Source: Corynebacterium sp. ACRQK (GTDB lineage Bacteria > Actinomycetota > Actinomycetes > Mycobacteriales > Mycobacteriaceae). From it: a stretch of 64,000 nt of DNA. Positions 1 to 9,182 of this stretch are shown piece after piece; within the stretch, counting starts at the first letter, position 1; each line of letters opens with the position of its first letter. The notes below the pieces were generated by a model that was not told where the DNA came from, ran no database searches, and was given only the letters and a program-made list of their open reading frames with translations. The position numbers and the translations under genes are program-made. Location: positions 56,122 through 120,121 of the forward strand of contig NZ_JAKRMU010000007.1 in NCBI RefSeq assembly GCF_022345965.1. The letters are read 5' to 3'.

Positions 1-239
1 TGGAGCTGACCACGATGGCGGGGCTGGTAAGCGCCGGGCTGGGGGTGGCCCTGCTGCCGATGGGGGACCCGAACCTGGTGGTCGCGGGCATAGAAATGCT
101 CCCCCTCGAGGAAGACCGCGAGAGGGAGCTAGGGATGGTCTGGAGTGCACGCGCTCGGTCGGCTCCCGCCGCCGAGGCGTTCCGCGCGTTCGTCGTGGAC
201 CAGGCTGTCCGGCGCGACGGCAGGCTGCGCTTCGGCTAG
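1..239 (+). CDS. LysR-family regulator, C-terminal fragment
   Basis: The reading frame is open from the window edge, so the start lies outside. The 79 visible residues include the segment ELTTMAGLVSAGLGVALLP. This matches the end of the substrate-binding domain of LysR-type regulators, where a conserved Val/Ala-Gly-Leu-Val...Gly-Leu-Gly-Val-Ala-Leu-Leu-Pro stretch is usual. The last residues (AFRAFVVDQA) resemble the final helix of such domains. The target genes and inducer cannot be judged from this fragment. The stop lies 10 bp from the stop of the convergent PhoX-like gene. Confidence 0.75.
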   Translation, partial: ELTTMAGLVSAGLGVALLPMGDPNLVVAGIEMLPLEEDRERELGMVWSARARSAPAAEAFRAFVVDQAVRRDGRLRFG

Positions 240-249
240 GCGCTGAACC

Positions 250-2352
250 TTAAGCGCCGATGGTGCCGAAGTCGTCCTTCCAGGCAACCACGGTCGCCGG
301 GCGGGCGATGGAGTCGCCACCATCCGGCCAGTGGGAGGTAGAGGTCTTGACGGTGGCCTCTTCGTCCTCACCCGGGTGCTGAACGTTGACGATCACGCGC
401 TTGTCGAAGACCAGCGGGCCACAGGTCTCGGCGCCAGCCGGGACAGTCAGGAACTGCTTGGTCAGACCGCGGGTCTCGCCTTCCAGGGCGACAGCGAATA
501 GGCCGTCGTTGGACTCCAGGGCGTTGCCGTCGGTGGAGACCCACAGGTTGCCGAAGGAGTCGAAGGTGACGTTGTCCGGGCAGGAGATCGGGGAGACCTT
601 GGACTTGTCGAAGCCGCCGAAGTAGGTCTCGGCCTCGTCCGGGTCACCACACACCAGCAGCAGGTTCCACTTCAGTTCCTCGCCGGTGAAGTCGTCCTCG
701 ATCTCGAGAACCATGCCGTTCTTGTTCTCCTTGACCGGGGCGTACTCCTTGACCTCTTCGTAGTCCTTGCCCTCTTCCTGCACGCCGCGGTACTTGTTGT
801 TGGTCATCGCAGCGTAGATCTTGCCGGTGGTCGGGTGCGGCTCGACGTCCTCCGGGCGGTCCATCTTGGTGGCACCGACCTTGTCGCCAGCCTCGCGGGT
901 GTAGATGATGACCTCTTCCGCGGACATGCCGTCGACGTGGGACTCTGCGGAACCGTCCTCCTTGACGGTAACCAGCTTGATCCACTTGCCGGTGCCGTCG
1001 CACTCCTCGCCCTTCGGCGGGTTCTCCGGGTCGAAGTCCTTGTTGTTGCCCTCGAAGGTGGCAACGTATAGGGTGCCCTCGTCCAGGATCTTCATGTTCT
1101 CTTCGCGATCCTTGTCGGTGTTGCCGCTGCGGATCTTGCGGGAGGAGACGAACTTGTAGATGTACTCGAAGCGGGAGTCGTCGCCGGAGTACGCAACCAC
1201 GGTGCCGTCGTTGGTGACGTGGATGTTGGAGCCCTCGTGCTTGAAGCGGCCCAGAGCGGTGTGCTTCACCGGGGTGGACTTCGGATCCCACGGGTTCACC
1301 TCAACCACGTAGTTGAAGCGGTTCGGCTCGTTCGGCTCCTTGGTCACGTCGAAGCGGTCGTAGTGCTTCTCCCACTGACGAGCGGTCTTGGCATCCTCGA
1401 TGCCGTAGCGGCTCAGGCGCTCGCGGACCTTCTCGTCCTTAACGTTCTCGCCACCAGCGAAGTACTGGTCAACGTTCTCCTCACCGGAGAGGATGGTGCC
1501 CCACGGGGTAACGCCACCGGAGCAGTTGTTGAAGGTGCCCTTGACGATCTTGCCTTCCTTGTCGTCAGAGGTCTTCACCAGCTTGTGGCCAACGATCGGG
1601 CCACGCAGCTCGAACTCGGTGTTGCCGGTCAGGCGGCGGTTGTACTTGCCCATGACGGGCTTAAGCTTGCCATCCTTGTCGTTGCCCTCAACCTCGACAA
1701 TGGACATGCCGTGGTTAGCCAGTTCGATGTCGACATGCTCCTTGGAGGGGTTCTCCAGGTCATAGTCCGGGATCATCTGCTGCGGGGTGGTGTACTCGTG
1801 GTTAGAGACCAGCAGGAAGCGGTTGTCCTCGCCCTCGATCGGCAGCAGTGCCGCGAAGTCGCAGTTGAAGCCGTACTGCTTAGCGGCCTGCTCCGCGGTC
1901 TGGTTGTCTACGTCGAACTCCTCGGCGCCTTCCTCGACCGGGTCGCCCCAGCGGATAACAACCTCGGACTTGTAGCCGGCCGGAACAACAACCTCGTCCT
2001 TGGTGTTCGGCTCGACCATTTCGAACTTCAGGCCGTCCGGAGCGTCTGCACTGTTGCCGGAACCGCCATTGTTCTCGCCGTTGCCGCCCTTGGCGTTGCT
2101 GCCCTCGCCGTTGTCGTCGCTGCAAGCTGCCAGGAAGGAAGCGCCGCCAACGGTGACCATAGCGGCACCACCGGCGCGCAGTGCGGTGCGGCGCGAGAAG
2201 GTGCCCTGGATCAGGTCCATGAAGTAGTTGTTGTCGGACTTGTTGTTCACCGGCTTGGAGCAAGCGTCGCCGCACTTGTACACGCAGGTGCGGTGGGAAC
2301 GGCTGGACGTGAAGTCCATCTTCTTCAGCAGGTTGCGCCCCTTAAGGCCCAT
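250..2352 (-). CDS. phoX: PhoX-family alkaline phosphatase (DUF839), Tat-exported lipoprotein
   Basis: The 700-residue protein resembles actinobacterial PhoX-type phosphatases, which are Ca/Fe-dependent phosphomonoesterases exported folded through the Tat system. Residues 1-50 form the charged, Cys-containing leader typical of the group (SHRTCVYKCGDAC). A twin-arginine motif SRRTALR follows at 53-59, then a hydrophobic stretch and a lipobox LAAC ending at Cys77, so a membrane-anchored exported lipoprotein is likely. The body carries DUF839-type segments such as GTILSGEEN, HEGSNIHV and RPEDVEPHP. A GAGGAGAG ribosome-binding site precedes the ATG. Upstream lie four 10-bp-spaced CTGA(C/G) repeats and an 11-bp inverted repeat, annotated separately. 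Role in phosphate scavenging is inferred from the family. Confidence 0.85.
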   Translation of the reverse strand: MGLKGRNLLKKMDFTSSRSHRTCVYKCGDACSKPVNNKSDNNYFMDLIQGTFSRRTALRAGGAAMVTVGGASFLAACSDDNGEGSNAKGGNGENNGGSGNSADAPDGLKFEMVEPNTKDEVVVPAGYKSEVVIRWGDPVEEGAEEFDVDNQTAEQAAKQYGFNCDFAALLPIEGEDNRFLLVSNHEYTTPQQMIPDYDLENPSKEHVDIELANHGMSIVEVEGNDKDGKLKPVMGKYNRRLTGNTEFELRGPIVGHKLVKTSDDKEGKIVKGTFNNCSGGVTPWGTILSGEENVDQYFAGGENVKDEKVRERLSRYGIEDAKTARQWEKHYDRFDVTKEPNEPNRFNYVVEVNPWDPKSTPVKHTALGRFKHEGSNIHVTNDGTVVAYSGDDSRFEYIYKFVSSRKIRSGNTDKDREENMKILDEGTLYVATFEGNNKDFDPENPPKGEECDGTGKWIKLVTVKEDGSAESHVDGMSAEEVIIYTREAGDKVGATKMDRPEDVEPHPTTGKIYAAMTNNKYRGVQEEGKDYEEVKEYAPVKENKNGMVLEIEDDFTGEELKWNLLLVCGDPDEAETYFGGFDKSKVSPISCPDNVTFDSFGNLWVSTDGNALESNDGLFAVALEGETRGLTKQFLTVPAGAETCGPLVFDKRVIVNVQHPGEDEEATVKTSTSHWPDGGDSIARPATVVAWKDDFGTIGA

Positions 2353-2361
2353 GGGGATCTC

Positions 2362-2400
2362 TCCTCAGTGTTGGTCAGTGTTTGTCAGTCTTCGTCAGCA
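2362..2400 (-). repeat. Four 10-bp tandem repeats in the phoX leader
   Basis: Read on the minus strand, CTGAC, CTGAC, CTGAC and CTGAG occur exactly 10 bp apart with A-rich linkers (gaaga, aaaca, caaca), ending in the phoX ribosome-binding site. One helical turn of spacing suggests a protein-binding array, or a leader sequence that affects translation. The repeats are seen directly; the function is inference. Confidence 0.55.
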
Positions 2401-2442
2401 GCTAACTGCAGATGGCTTACAAGACCTTAAGCAACGCGAACG

Positions 2443-2475
2443 AACCTGACGTAGCGCGAAGATGTACGTCAGGTT
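2443..2475. promoter_or_regulatory. Perfect 11-bp inverted repeat upstream of phoX
   Basis: AACCTGACGTA (2443-2453) and TACGTCAGGTT (2465-2475) are perfect complements separated by 11 nt. The element sits about 90 bp upstream of the phoX start and 20 bp beyond the stop of the DUF3054 gene. It has no clear T-tract, so an operator is more likely than a terminator, but both remain possible. Confidence 0.5.
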
Positions 2476-2494
2476 AATTAAGCTGAAATGTACT

Positions 2495-2980
2495 TCACTT
2501 ACCGAATACTCGGCCCATGCGCTTCATGCGAGAAAGTCTGCGCAGCTGTCCCAGGCGGAAAGCACCGCGCCAACCGAACAGCAACAGGCCGCTCATCACG
2601 GTGGCTACGATCATGAAAGACCAATGGGGAACCTCCCCGTGGCGCACGCCCCAGATCCCCAGCCCGGCGATCACGTTGACGATCCAGACCAACGCACCGG
2701 TGGAGAACTCGAAACCGCTGAAGCCCGCCCCCTTGGAACCTCCCGGTCGGATCACGCCGATCCACAGCAGTGCCCAGGCGATCGCCACACCGATGAGAAA
2801 AGGCCAGGAGGTATCCAGCCAGCCGCCGAAGCTCAGCGGCATCTCCGGAGTGTTGTGTGCAATGCGCGCCAGCAGCGCAAACAGCAGGACGGCGATTACG
2901 TCGAGAAACAGCGCGACCCCCGGCGATCGTTGGGCGGTGCCGGGGGCGTCTCCCGTGGAGGTGCTATCGAGGTTGCTCAT
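2495..2980 (-). CDS. DUF3054 family membrane protein
   Basis: The 161-residue protein has four predicted membrane segments, at about residues 20-40, 59-77, 93-111 and 119-136, and a basic C-terminus (RRLSRMKRMGR). This size and topology, with the FLDVIAVLLFALLARIAH and SWPFLIGVAIAW segments, fit the actinobacterial DUF3054 family, whose function is unknown. On the minus strand a TAAGAT hexamer ends 7 nt before the ATG and there is no Shine-Dalgarno sequence. The transcript may therefore be leaderless. It lies between the envelope genes and phoX on the same strand. Confidence 0.7.
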   Translation of the reverse strand: MSNLDSTSTGDAPGTAQRSPGVALFLDVIAVLLFALLARIAHNTPEMPLSFGGWLDTSWPFLIGVAIAWALLWIGVIRPGGSKGAGFSGFEFSTGALVWIVNVIAGLGIWGVRHGEVPHWSFMIVATVMSGLLLFGWRGAFRLGQLRRLSRMKRMGRVFGK

Positions 2981-3010
2981 GACCCTAATCTTACTGTGCC
3001 TAGTTGAGCC

Positions 3011-4081
3011 TTAGCGTGCCCTGCCTACGGGTTCTTCCTGCTTTTCTTCTTGACGCCCCGTCTCCGCGGCTGCATCCTCAGCATTGCCTTTGGGGTTGAC
3101 CATCTTGGTGGCGAAAAAGACGATCCATCCCACCAACGTCAGCCCCACGAAGCTGAGCATGCGGAAGACGATGACGGCTCCGAATGCCTGAACGGAGGTC
3201 AGGGTGCCGAATCCGACCAGGGCACTGGTCAGTGCAACATCCACCGGCCCCAGTCCGCCGGGGGTGACCTGCGCTTGCCCCACCAGTTTGGCGGTGAGGA
3301 AGGCCAGTACCACGCCCGCGATGGGCGGGGTGGCGCCGACGGCGTAGATACAGGCCAGCAGGCAGAGGATCTCGAAAACCCAGTTGCCCAGGCTGGCGGC
3401 GATCGCTACGGCCAGTTTGGTCAGTGGCAGTTCCACGGCCGACAGCTGGCGGGAGAACCCGCGGACATTGTCGGTGAAGCGGTCAACGGGCTTGCCACGG
3501 CGGGCGTTGAAAGTCCGCAGTCGGTTGACTAGCCAGCGCTCCACCTTGTCCCGGTTCTTTGCCACCCAGTTGGTGAGGATCGCTAGTGCAACAAGGGCGA
3601 TCAGGGACATCGCCAACGTCAACGGTTTAACTGTCAGCCCCAGGAAGAACACAGCACCGATGGCCAGGATCGCCATGCCGCCGCCAGCTAGCGCTCCCGA
3701 AAGCAGCATGTACCAGCTGGCAATTACGGCAGTGGCGCCCCACTTGAGCTGCTCGCGGAAGATCATGGCCGCCGACAACGCGGGCCCGCCAGGGAAAGTC
3801 GAGGACCAGGCATTAGCTGCCAGCCCCAGCGAGTTGGCGCTGATGCGCTTCACTTTCACCCCGGCGCTGCGCAGCAGTACGACCATCACCTCGGCCTGCG
3901 CGACCATGGAGGCTGCGAGCGCGAGGATGGCCAGGCCGATCCAGCGCTTGTCGGCGTGTGCCAACTCTCGCCAACCGTCGCCAATGAAGTGCAGGTGCTC
4001 CCGGGCGAGGAAGACGATGATGCCAATCAGCACCAGACTGAGCAGAGTCCTGACTTCTGTGCGCCGCCACAAATCACGCAT
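3011..4081 (-). CDS. LPG synthase-like transmembrane protein (UPF0104/AglD type)
   Basis: The 356-residue protein carries roughly eight hydrophobic segments and matches the lysylphosphatidylglycerol synthase membrane region (UPF0104). Family hallmarks include the central SLGLAANAWSSTFPGGPALSA and the later AQVTPGGLGPVDVALTSAL (PGGxGxxE-like) segments. Members act as flippase-like or lipid-modifying membrane proteins; the substrate here is unknown. The ATG overlaps the stop of the upstream mmpL3 gene by one base (TAATG), so the two are probably translationally coupled and may work on the same envelope lipids. The Gln/Glu-rich C-terminal tail contains one copy of the dispersed GGGGCGTCA/A-rich motif (3042-3059). 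Confidence 0.7.
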   Translation of the reverse strand: MRDLWRRTEVRTLLSLVLIGIIVFLAREHLHFIGDGWRELAHADKRWIGLAILALAASMVAQAEVMVVLLRSAGVKVKRISANSLGLAANAWSSTFPGGPALSAAMIFREQLKWGATAVIASWYMLLSGALAGGGMAILAIGAVFFLGLTVKPLTLAMSLIALVALAILTNWVAKNRDKVERWLVNRLRTFNARRGKPVDRFTDNVRGFSRQLSAVELPLTKLAVAIAASLGNWVFEILCLLACIYAVGATPPIAGVVLAFLTAKLVGQAQVTPGGLGPVDVALTSALVGFGTLTSVQAFGAVIVFRMLSFVGLTLVGWIVFFATKMVNPKGNAEDAAAETGRQEEKQEEPVGRAR

Positions 4082-6426
4082 TAGCGCTCGCCTCCGCCCC
4101 CGCCGTCGGCCTGAGTGCCAGCACTGCTGCGGCTTTCTTCGACACGCCGCATCAGCTCCGCGAAAGGCAGGTTCCGCTGACGTGCGGGAGCCTCACCGGG
4201 GCGCTGGGCGGGCACGGGGGCGATGGCGTCCACACCAGAAAGTTCCGCAACCGTCACCCGCGACGAACGGACAGCAGGCGCTGCTTCGTGCGGCGAGGAT
4301 TCCAGCTGCTCGTTGTGCCCAACCTTCTCCGACAGGCGCTTGACCCACTTTGGCGCCCACCAGTTGTCGGTGCCCAGCAGGTGCATGACGGACGGGACGA
4401 GGAGCATGCGGATGATTGTGGCGTCGAGTAGTAGTGCGATCACCATGCCGAAGGCGATGTACTTCATCATCACGATCGAGGAGAACCCGAAGGCGCCGCA
4501 GACCACGATCATGATTAGCGCGGCGGCGGTGATGATGCTGCCGGTGGTGGCCGTGCCGAAGCGGATCGCCTGATCCGTCGACGCACCCCGGGCGCGAGCC
4601 TCCACCATGCGGGAGACCAGGAATACCTCATAGTCGGTCGAGAGGCCGAAGACGATGGCGATGATCAGCACCAGTACCGGGGAGGTCAGCGGCCCGGCGG
4701 TGAAGTTAAACATGTCCGCGCCGTGGCCGTCGACGAAGATCAACGTCAGCAGGCCGAGGGTTGCGCCGGTGCCCAGGATGTTCATGATCACGGCCTTGGC
4801 CGGAATGATCAGCGAGCCGAAGATCATGGCCATCAGCACGAAGCTGACGAGCACGATATACAGCAACATCCACGGCAGTTTCTCGAACAGCGCGTCGATG
4901 GATTCGACCTCCAGGGCCGGGGTGCCGGCGACGTACACGCTGGCGCCGTCGACGTTGATGTCCTCCAGAGCGTTGACAATGCGGTCGTTGTCATCGCGGT
5001 CGGCAATGCCGGTGGACAGCACCGTCACGTCGTCCTTCGTGGGGCGTGAGACCTGGAACGGGGCCGTCAGTCCCGGAATCGCGTTGGCCTCCTTGTAGAC
5101 CGCAGCCACGGTCTTGGAATCGCCCTCGATGACCAGCTTGATCGGGTCGGTGCGGAACTGCGGGAACTTCTCGGTGAACTCCTCCTGGTTCACGCGCGTT
5201 TGGTTCGACGGCGGCAGGTAGGTCTCGTTCATGCCACCCAGCTTGATGCCCGCAATCGGTACCGCCATCAGCAGCATGCCACCGACGATCACGACCGTAA
5301 ACAGCTTCGAGTGGCGCATGGCGAAGGCCGGGATGCGGCCCCAAATGCCTTCGACCTGCTCGGAGCGCCGGCGGGTCCGCTTCTTCTTAAACGACCACTT
5401 GTCGATGTTCGGCCCGAGCATTGCGAAGACACTCGGCAGCACAGCCACGGACAGCAGCGCGGCCAGACCCACCGCGGAGATCGCGCCGAAGGCCACGGAC
5501 TTCAGGAAGGCCTGCGGGAAGATGAACAACCCGGACAGCGCCACGGCCACCATCGCCGCAGAGAAGACCACGGTCTTGCCCGCGGTGGCGGTGGTGTTGC
5601 GCACGGCGGTGCGGGTGTCGTGGCCCTCCGCCATCTCCTCGCGGAAGCGGGAGACCATGAACAGGCCGTAGTCGATGGCTAGGCCCAGACCCAGCAGCGT
5701 GACCACGGACTGCGCGAACACGTTGATCTGCGTGAAGCTAGCCAGGATCGCCAGCACGCCCATGGATCCCAGGATCGACAGGCCGCCCACCAACAGCGGC
5801 ATAAACGCAGCGATCAGACCGCCGAAAACGATCAGCAGCAGCAGGCCCACAGCGGGCAGCGCGTAGATCTCGGCACGGTGAATATCGCCGGCCATGCCTT
5901 CGTCCAGGGAGTCCGAAACCGCCGTGGCGCCGGCGATCTTCACATCTACGCCCGGGGCGCTGATGGCCCGCAGGTCGTCCTCGATCTTGCGGAAGTTAAT
6001 CAGCACATCGTCTTCGATGCCCTGCAGCCCGATGGATGCGAAGGCCGCGGTGCCGTCCGGGTTGGCCATGGCCGCCGGACCGCGGTTGAAGTAGCTAGTC
6101 ACGCCCCCGATCTCGTCGGGGTGATCCTTGCGCAGCTGCTCGATCTGCTGGGTTATGGACTGCTTGACCTCGTCCGAGGTTGCAGACCCCGGCTTATCGC
6201 CGGTGACCATCAGGATGACATCCCCGTTGGCGTCACGACCAAAAACCTCTTGCTCGATCTGCGCAGCCTTCGTGGACTGCGAGTTCGGGTCGTCCCACCC
6301 CTCCTGGCTCATCCGGTCGGCCAGTTTCAGCCCGGCGACGACATACAGCACCAGGATCGCCGCGATGATCACCAGAGGGATCAGCCGGCGGAACCGGTAG
6401 GCGACATCGCCCCAAGAGCTAAACAA
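4081..6426 (-). CDS. mmpL3: MmpL3-type RND transporter (trehalose monomycolate exporter)
   Basis: The 781-residue RND-superfamily protein has the MmpL layout: an N-terminal membrane helix, a large periplasmic loop, a five-helix bundle, a second loop (about residues 390-520) and another bundle. The proton-relay Asp-Tyr pairs are visible in GLAIDYGLFMVSRFREE and GLSTDYEVFLVSR. Position next to trmB and pck matches M. tuberculosis Rv0206c (MmpL3) and C. glutamicum CmpL1, which export trehalose monomycolate. The start is a TTG with AAAGGA upstream, and the N-terminus (MFSSWGDVAYRFRR) aligns with the MFAWWG... start of MmpL3. The polar C-terminal tail of about 90 residues is cytoplasmic and poorly conserved in the family. 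Confidence 0.88.
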   Translation of the reverse strand: MFSSWGDVAYRFRRLIPLVIIAAILVLYVVAGLKLADRMSQEGWDDPNSQSTKAAQIEQEVFGRDANGDVILMVTGDKPGSATSDEVKQSITQQIEQLRKDHPDEIGGVTSYFNRGPAAMANPDGTAAFASIGLQGIEDDVLINFRKIEDDLRAISAPGVDVKIAGATAVSDSLDEGMAGDIHRAEIYALPAVGLLLLIVFGGLIAAFMPLLVGGLSILGSMGVLAILASFTQINVFAQSVVTLLGLGLAIDYGLFMVSRFREEMAEGHDTRTAVRNTTATAGKTVVFSAAMVAVALSGLFIFPQAFLKSVAFGAISAVGLAALLSVAVLPSVFAMLGPNIDKWSFKKKRTRRRSEQVEGIWGRIPAFAMRHSKLFTVVIVGGMLLMAVPIAGIKLGGMNETYLPPSNQTRVNQEEFTEKFPQFRTDPIKLVIEGDSKTVAAVYKEANAIPGLTAPFQVSRPTKDDVTVLSTGIADRDDNDRIVNALEDINVDGASVYVAGTPALEVESIDALFEKLPWMLLYIVLVSFVLMAMIFGSLIIPAKAVIMNILGTGATLGLLTLIFVDGHGADMFNFTAGPLTSPVLVLIIAIVFGLSTDYEVFLVSRMVEARARGASTDQAIRFGTATTGSIITAAALIMIVVCGAFGFSSIVMMKYIAFGMVIALLLDATIIRMLLVPSVMHLLGTDNWWAPKWVKRLSEKVGHNEQLESSPHEAAPAVRSSRVTVAELSGVDAIAPVPAQRPGEAPARQRNLPFAELMRRVEESRSSAGTQADGGGGGER

Positions 6427-6513
6427 CGTGAGTGGTCCTTTCTATAACGCCAGAATTCCCTCTAGTCTACGAACCCGACCAGGGCGAACAGCAAATTTTC
6501 CGGGGCGTGTTAG

Positions 6514-7278
6514 CTATTTCTTCCGCCACAGGTACTCGCGGATGATGTGTTCCTTGTCCAGGCCCTTGCCCTCGAACTTGGTGATTACCTGGCGGTCCGT
6601 CAGCTGTGGAATGTCCGACTGGTCCTCGGGCCAGCCCAGGTATTCCAGCTGCTCTTCGACCTCCACCAGCTCGTCGATCCACTCTGCGTAGTCCGCGTGG
6701 TCGGTAGCGATGTGCAGAATGCCGCCCGGCTTCAGGCGGGAGGCAATCAGGTGCAGCGTGCCGGATTGCACGATGCGTCGCTTGTGGTGGCGGGCCTTGG
6801 GCCACGGGTCCGGGAAGTAGATGCGCACGCCGGACAGCGACTCGGGTGCGAACATACGCTGCAGAACCTCCACGCCGTCGCCGCGGATCATGCGCACGTT
6901 GTGGATGTCTCCGCGCACCACGGAGCCCAGAAGCTTGGCCAGCCCGGGGCGGTAGAGCTCGACGGCGACGATATTCTTTTCCGCCTCCAGCGGCGCCATC
7001 GCAGCGGTCGAGGTGCCCGTTCCGGAGCCAATTTCCACAATTGTTTCGGCGTCGCGGTCGAACCATTCGGGTAGGCTAATAACCTCGTCGGAGAGGACTT
7101 TGCCCAGCTCAGGCCAGTGTTCGTTCCACAGGGCCTCCTGGTTGTCGGTCAGGGTGCCGCGCCGGAAGCTAAAGTTCCCTAGTCGCGGATAGTCGCGACC
7201 GTCGTTAAACTCTGTCTGTAGTGGGCGGCCTGGGGGAAGGCTGCCTGGCGTGTTATCGGAATTATTCATCCAGACCAT
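6514..7278 (-). CDS. trmB: tRNA (guanine-N7-)-methyltransferase TrmB
   Basis: TrmB methylates G46 in the variable loop of tRNAs using S-adenosylmethionine. The SAM-binding loop [14 protein letters not shown] and the family signature [16 protein letters not shown] are both present, as is the late [10 protein letters not shown] segment. An ATG at 7278 (MVWMNNSDN) or at 7269 gives about 251-254 residues, normal for the family. The frame stays open further upstream to 7617, but that extension would run into the divergent gene and looks non-coding. No good ribosome-binding site decides between the two ATGs. Order with mmpL3 and pck matches Rv0206c-Rv0208c. Confidence 0.92.
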   Translation of the reverse strand: MVWMNNSDNTPGSLPPGRPLQTEFNDGRDYPRLGNFSFRRGTLTDNQEALWNEHWPELGKVLSDEVISLPEWFDRDAETIVEIGSGTGTSTAAMAPLEAEKNIVAVELYRPGLAKLLGSVVRGDIHNVRMIRGDGVEVLQRMFAPESLSGVRIYFPDPWPKARHHKRRIVQSGTLHLIASRLKPGGILHIATDHADYAEWIDELVEVEEQLEYLGWPEDQSDIPQLTDRQVITKFEGKGLDKEHIIREYLWRKK

Positions 7279-7330
7279 TCTTGCAGATGGCCTGCGGAAT
7301 GTCTTAAGCCAAGTGGGGGACCTAACAAAG

Positions 7331-8311
7331 ATGTTGAAGACCATTTCGGTCATTGGCCCGGATGCGCATGCGGTTGCAGAGTGTGCCGCACAGTTGCGTA
7401 CGCGGATGGAAAGTAGGGGAAGTTCAAGCACAGCGGGGGAGCGTTTCGAGGTAGTGGAGGGCGCTGGCCCAGAGCAGCACCCCGACGTTGTTGTTGCGGC
7501 AGTAGGGCACGCTACCGCGGAGGATCGCGAGGTTGCCCGGGCCGTCGCGCAGGCTATGGGCGTGGTGTTGCTCTGGCCCTTTGGTAGTGACGCTCCTTCG
7601 TCTGAATGGGCCCGCACCCCAGGCTGGGTATGGTGCGAGGACGTGGACGAGGTGTGTGGGTGGATCCGGGCGCTGGGCGTGGATGTTAACGAGTGGGAGG
7701 GTCAGGCGCGCCGGGCGGATGCCGAGCGGCTGGATCGGGTGCGCATCGCCACGCGGCTCAGCGCGACTCGGATTGCCCAGGAGGTGCTGGAAGACGTCGG
7801 TGCTGCTGACCAGGCGCGCGGCACTATTGGTGTCAGGGGAGCTGGCGGTGCTAGGGAAGTTAGGGGTGCTAGGGGTGCCGACAGGTTCGAGTATCTGCAT
7901 GCTGCATTCATGGCGCGATTGCGTGTGGCGGTACTGGAGCAGGGCGTGGTCTTCCCCGCACTTCCGGAAGCACAGGAGGAGGCCCCAGCCCGGCCTGCTA
8001 TGGCGGTGGGCTCGCGGGCGAGTGTGGTGCTGGCCGCCGCAGCTGGCCTGGCAGCGGGGCTCGGGTTGGGAACTATGGTCGGCCGGCTTTCCGGGCCGGT
8101 GGCCGGCGTGATAGTCGGAGTGGTGGTGGCCCTGGCAGTGGTAGGGGCGCGGCTGGTCATGCTGCGCTCTGAGGCGCTGAAAGCCCGCGCCGCCAAGGAG
8201 GACGCGGCCTTGCGACAGCATTGGGCGACGGTGGTGACGGAGGTGGTCGCCCGGCTGGAGATCCCGCCGGTGGCACCCCGCATCCGCAGCCTGGCGATGG
8301 AGGCGAACTGA
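7331..8311 (+). CDS. Conserved hypothetical membrane protein (Rv0209-position)
   Basis: The 326-residue product begins [20 protein letters not shown], resembling the first strand of a P-loop fold, but no Walker A motif is present. Residues about 235-285 hold two adjacent hydrophobic segments ([16 protein letters not shown] and [22 protein letters not shown]), then a charged tail. I chose the ATG at 7331 (GGGGGA upstream) over an upstream frame extension. The stop overlaps the next ATG by one base (TGATG), so the pair is coupled. Position between trmB and pck corresponds to Rv0209/Rv0210. No function can be assigned. The low-complexity [18 protein letters not shown] stretch at about 165-182 comes from short GTTAG/GGTGCTAGG-like DNA repeats. 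Confidence 0.7.
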   Translation: MLKTISVIGPDAHAVAECAAQLRTRMESRGSSSTAGERFEVVEGAGPEQHPDVVVAAVGHATAEDREVARAVAQAMGVVLLWPFGSDAPSSEWARTPGWVWCEDVDEVCGWIRALGVDVNEWEGQARRADAERLDRVRIATRLSATRIAQEVLEDVGAADQARGTIGVRGAGGAREVRGARGADRFEYLHAAFMARLRVAVLEQGVVFPALPEAQEEAPARPAMAVGSRASVVLAAAAGLAAGLGLGTMVGRLSGPVAGVIVGVVVALAVVGARLVMLRSEALKARAAKEDAALRQHWATVVTEVVARLEIPPVAPRIRSLAMEAN

Positions 8312-8904
8312 TGGGTGAACTAATGGAAATGGGTATGTTCGACTTTCCAGATGACGGGATCAATGGGGCAGGCGGTGCCGGGGGTGCTGTTCCGCAGAAC
8401 CCTCTGGCAGATCTGATTGGCAGCCACGAGTTGCACGAGCTACACGGTGGCGCGCCGGGCACCGTGGGCGGGCTGACTGACGGGCTCGGCGGCCTGACCG
8501 TCGAGTACGGCGGGCGCGAATACTACGTGGATGAACTCAACTCTCACGACCCGAATGCCCACGACCCCAATCGAGCCCCCGGTCAGCACAACGCTGCCGG
8601 TGCAGACAGCACCAATTCGACCAATACGCGAGCCAACTCGTGGCACGGCAGCGGTGGCGTGGAAGAGTCCGTCACCATCGCCGACGACCAGGGGATGAGC
8701 ATCCTCAGCGATACGGACGGCGACGGCAAGGTGGACTACGTCTCTTCAGTTTCCTACGACGGACAATGGTCAGCCTGGCGGTGGATAGAGACCGGTGAGG
8801 CCGAGGGGGCGTCACAAAGAAAGAATACCAATACCCCCGATCCGGGGAACAATCAATGGCAGGCAGATGCCTGGAAATGCGTTGATCGGGGGGAATGGGG
8901 TTAG
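8311..8904 (+). CDS. Hypothetical protein, translationally coupled, acidic repeat-like C-terminus
   Basis: The 197-residue protein starts [15 protein letters not shown] at an ATG that overlaps the upstream stop. It is hydrophilic, Gly/Asp/Asn-rich, and has no signal peptide or membrane segment. The segment EESVTIADDQGMSILSDTDG, followed by DGKVDYVSSVSYDGQWSAWRW, looks like the calcium-loop-like motif of corynebacterial DUF6802-type proteins, which I name from memory with low certainty. The last 30 codons contain a copy of the dispersed GGGGCGTCA/A-rich motif (8805-8825), encoding GASQRKN. Function unknown; coupling suggests it acts with the upstream membrane protein. Confidence 0.6.
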   Translation: MGELMEMGMFDFPDDGINGAGGAGGAVPQNPLADLIGSHELHELHGGAPGTVGGLTDGLGGLTVEYGGREYYVDELNSHDPNAHDPNRAPGQHNAAGADSTNSTNTRANSWHGSGGVEESVTIADDQGMSILSDTDGDGKVDYVSSVSYDGQWSAWRWIETGEAEGASQRKNTNTPDPGNNQWQADAWKCVDRGEWG

Positions 8905-9182
8905 CCGGGGTGTGATGTACAACCACTGGCCACGGAACCAAAACACGGTTCCGGCGCTTCACGATAGTCTGGGGGCGGAAGGGATACCTGTGTCTTTGCG
9001 CAGACCCGGATAATTACAGATCACAGCTATATTGAATGCCCAAAAACCGCAGGATTTAGTAGAGTTAATAATGAATACAACCGGGTTTGAACTGGAAGTT
9101 TAAACCGACGGTCGGCTATTGAATGCTTGTGCATATTTGGCCGGGCCGGGTTGTGGGACACAAACACGTAGGGAGAAAATCG
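8905..9182 (+). promoter_or_regulatory. pck upstream region with two inverted repeats
   Basis: The 278 bp between the hypothetical gene and pck hold no credible ORF. CGGAACC (8933-8939) and GGTTCCG (8947-8953) form a perfect 7-bp inverted repeat with a 7-nt loop, either a weak terminator or an operator. GGTTTGAAC (9084-9092) and GTTTAAACC (9098-9106) form a 9-bp repeat with one mismatch, 77-99 bp before the start codon, and may bind a regulator of gluconeogenesis. A good match to the GlxR (CRP-type) consensus was not found. Confidence 0.45.

Noticed and set aside
1219..2430. A 403-codon plus-strand frame opposite phoX
   Set aside because: Shadow of phoX. The phoX frame has the Tat motif, lipobox and ribosome-binding site.
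8905..9060. A GlxR (CRP-type) binding site upstream of pck, suggested by TGTGATGTACAACCAC
   Set aside because: Only the left half (TGTGA) matches TGTGAnnTAnnTCACA; the right half is unrelated.
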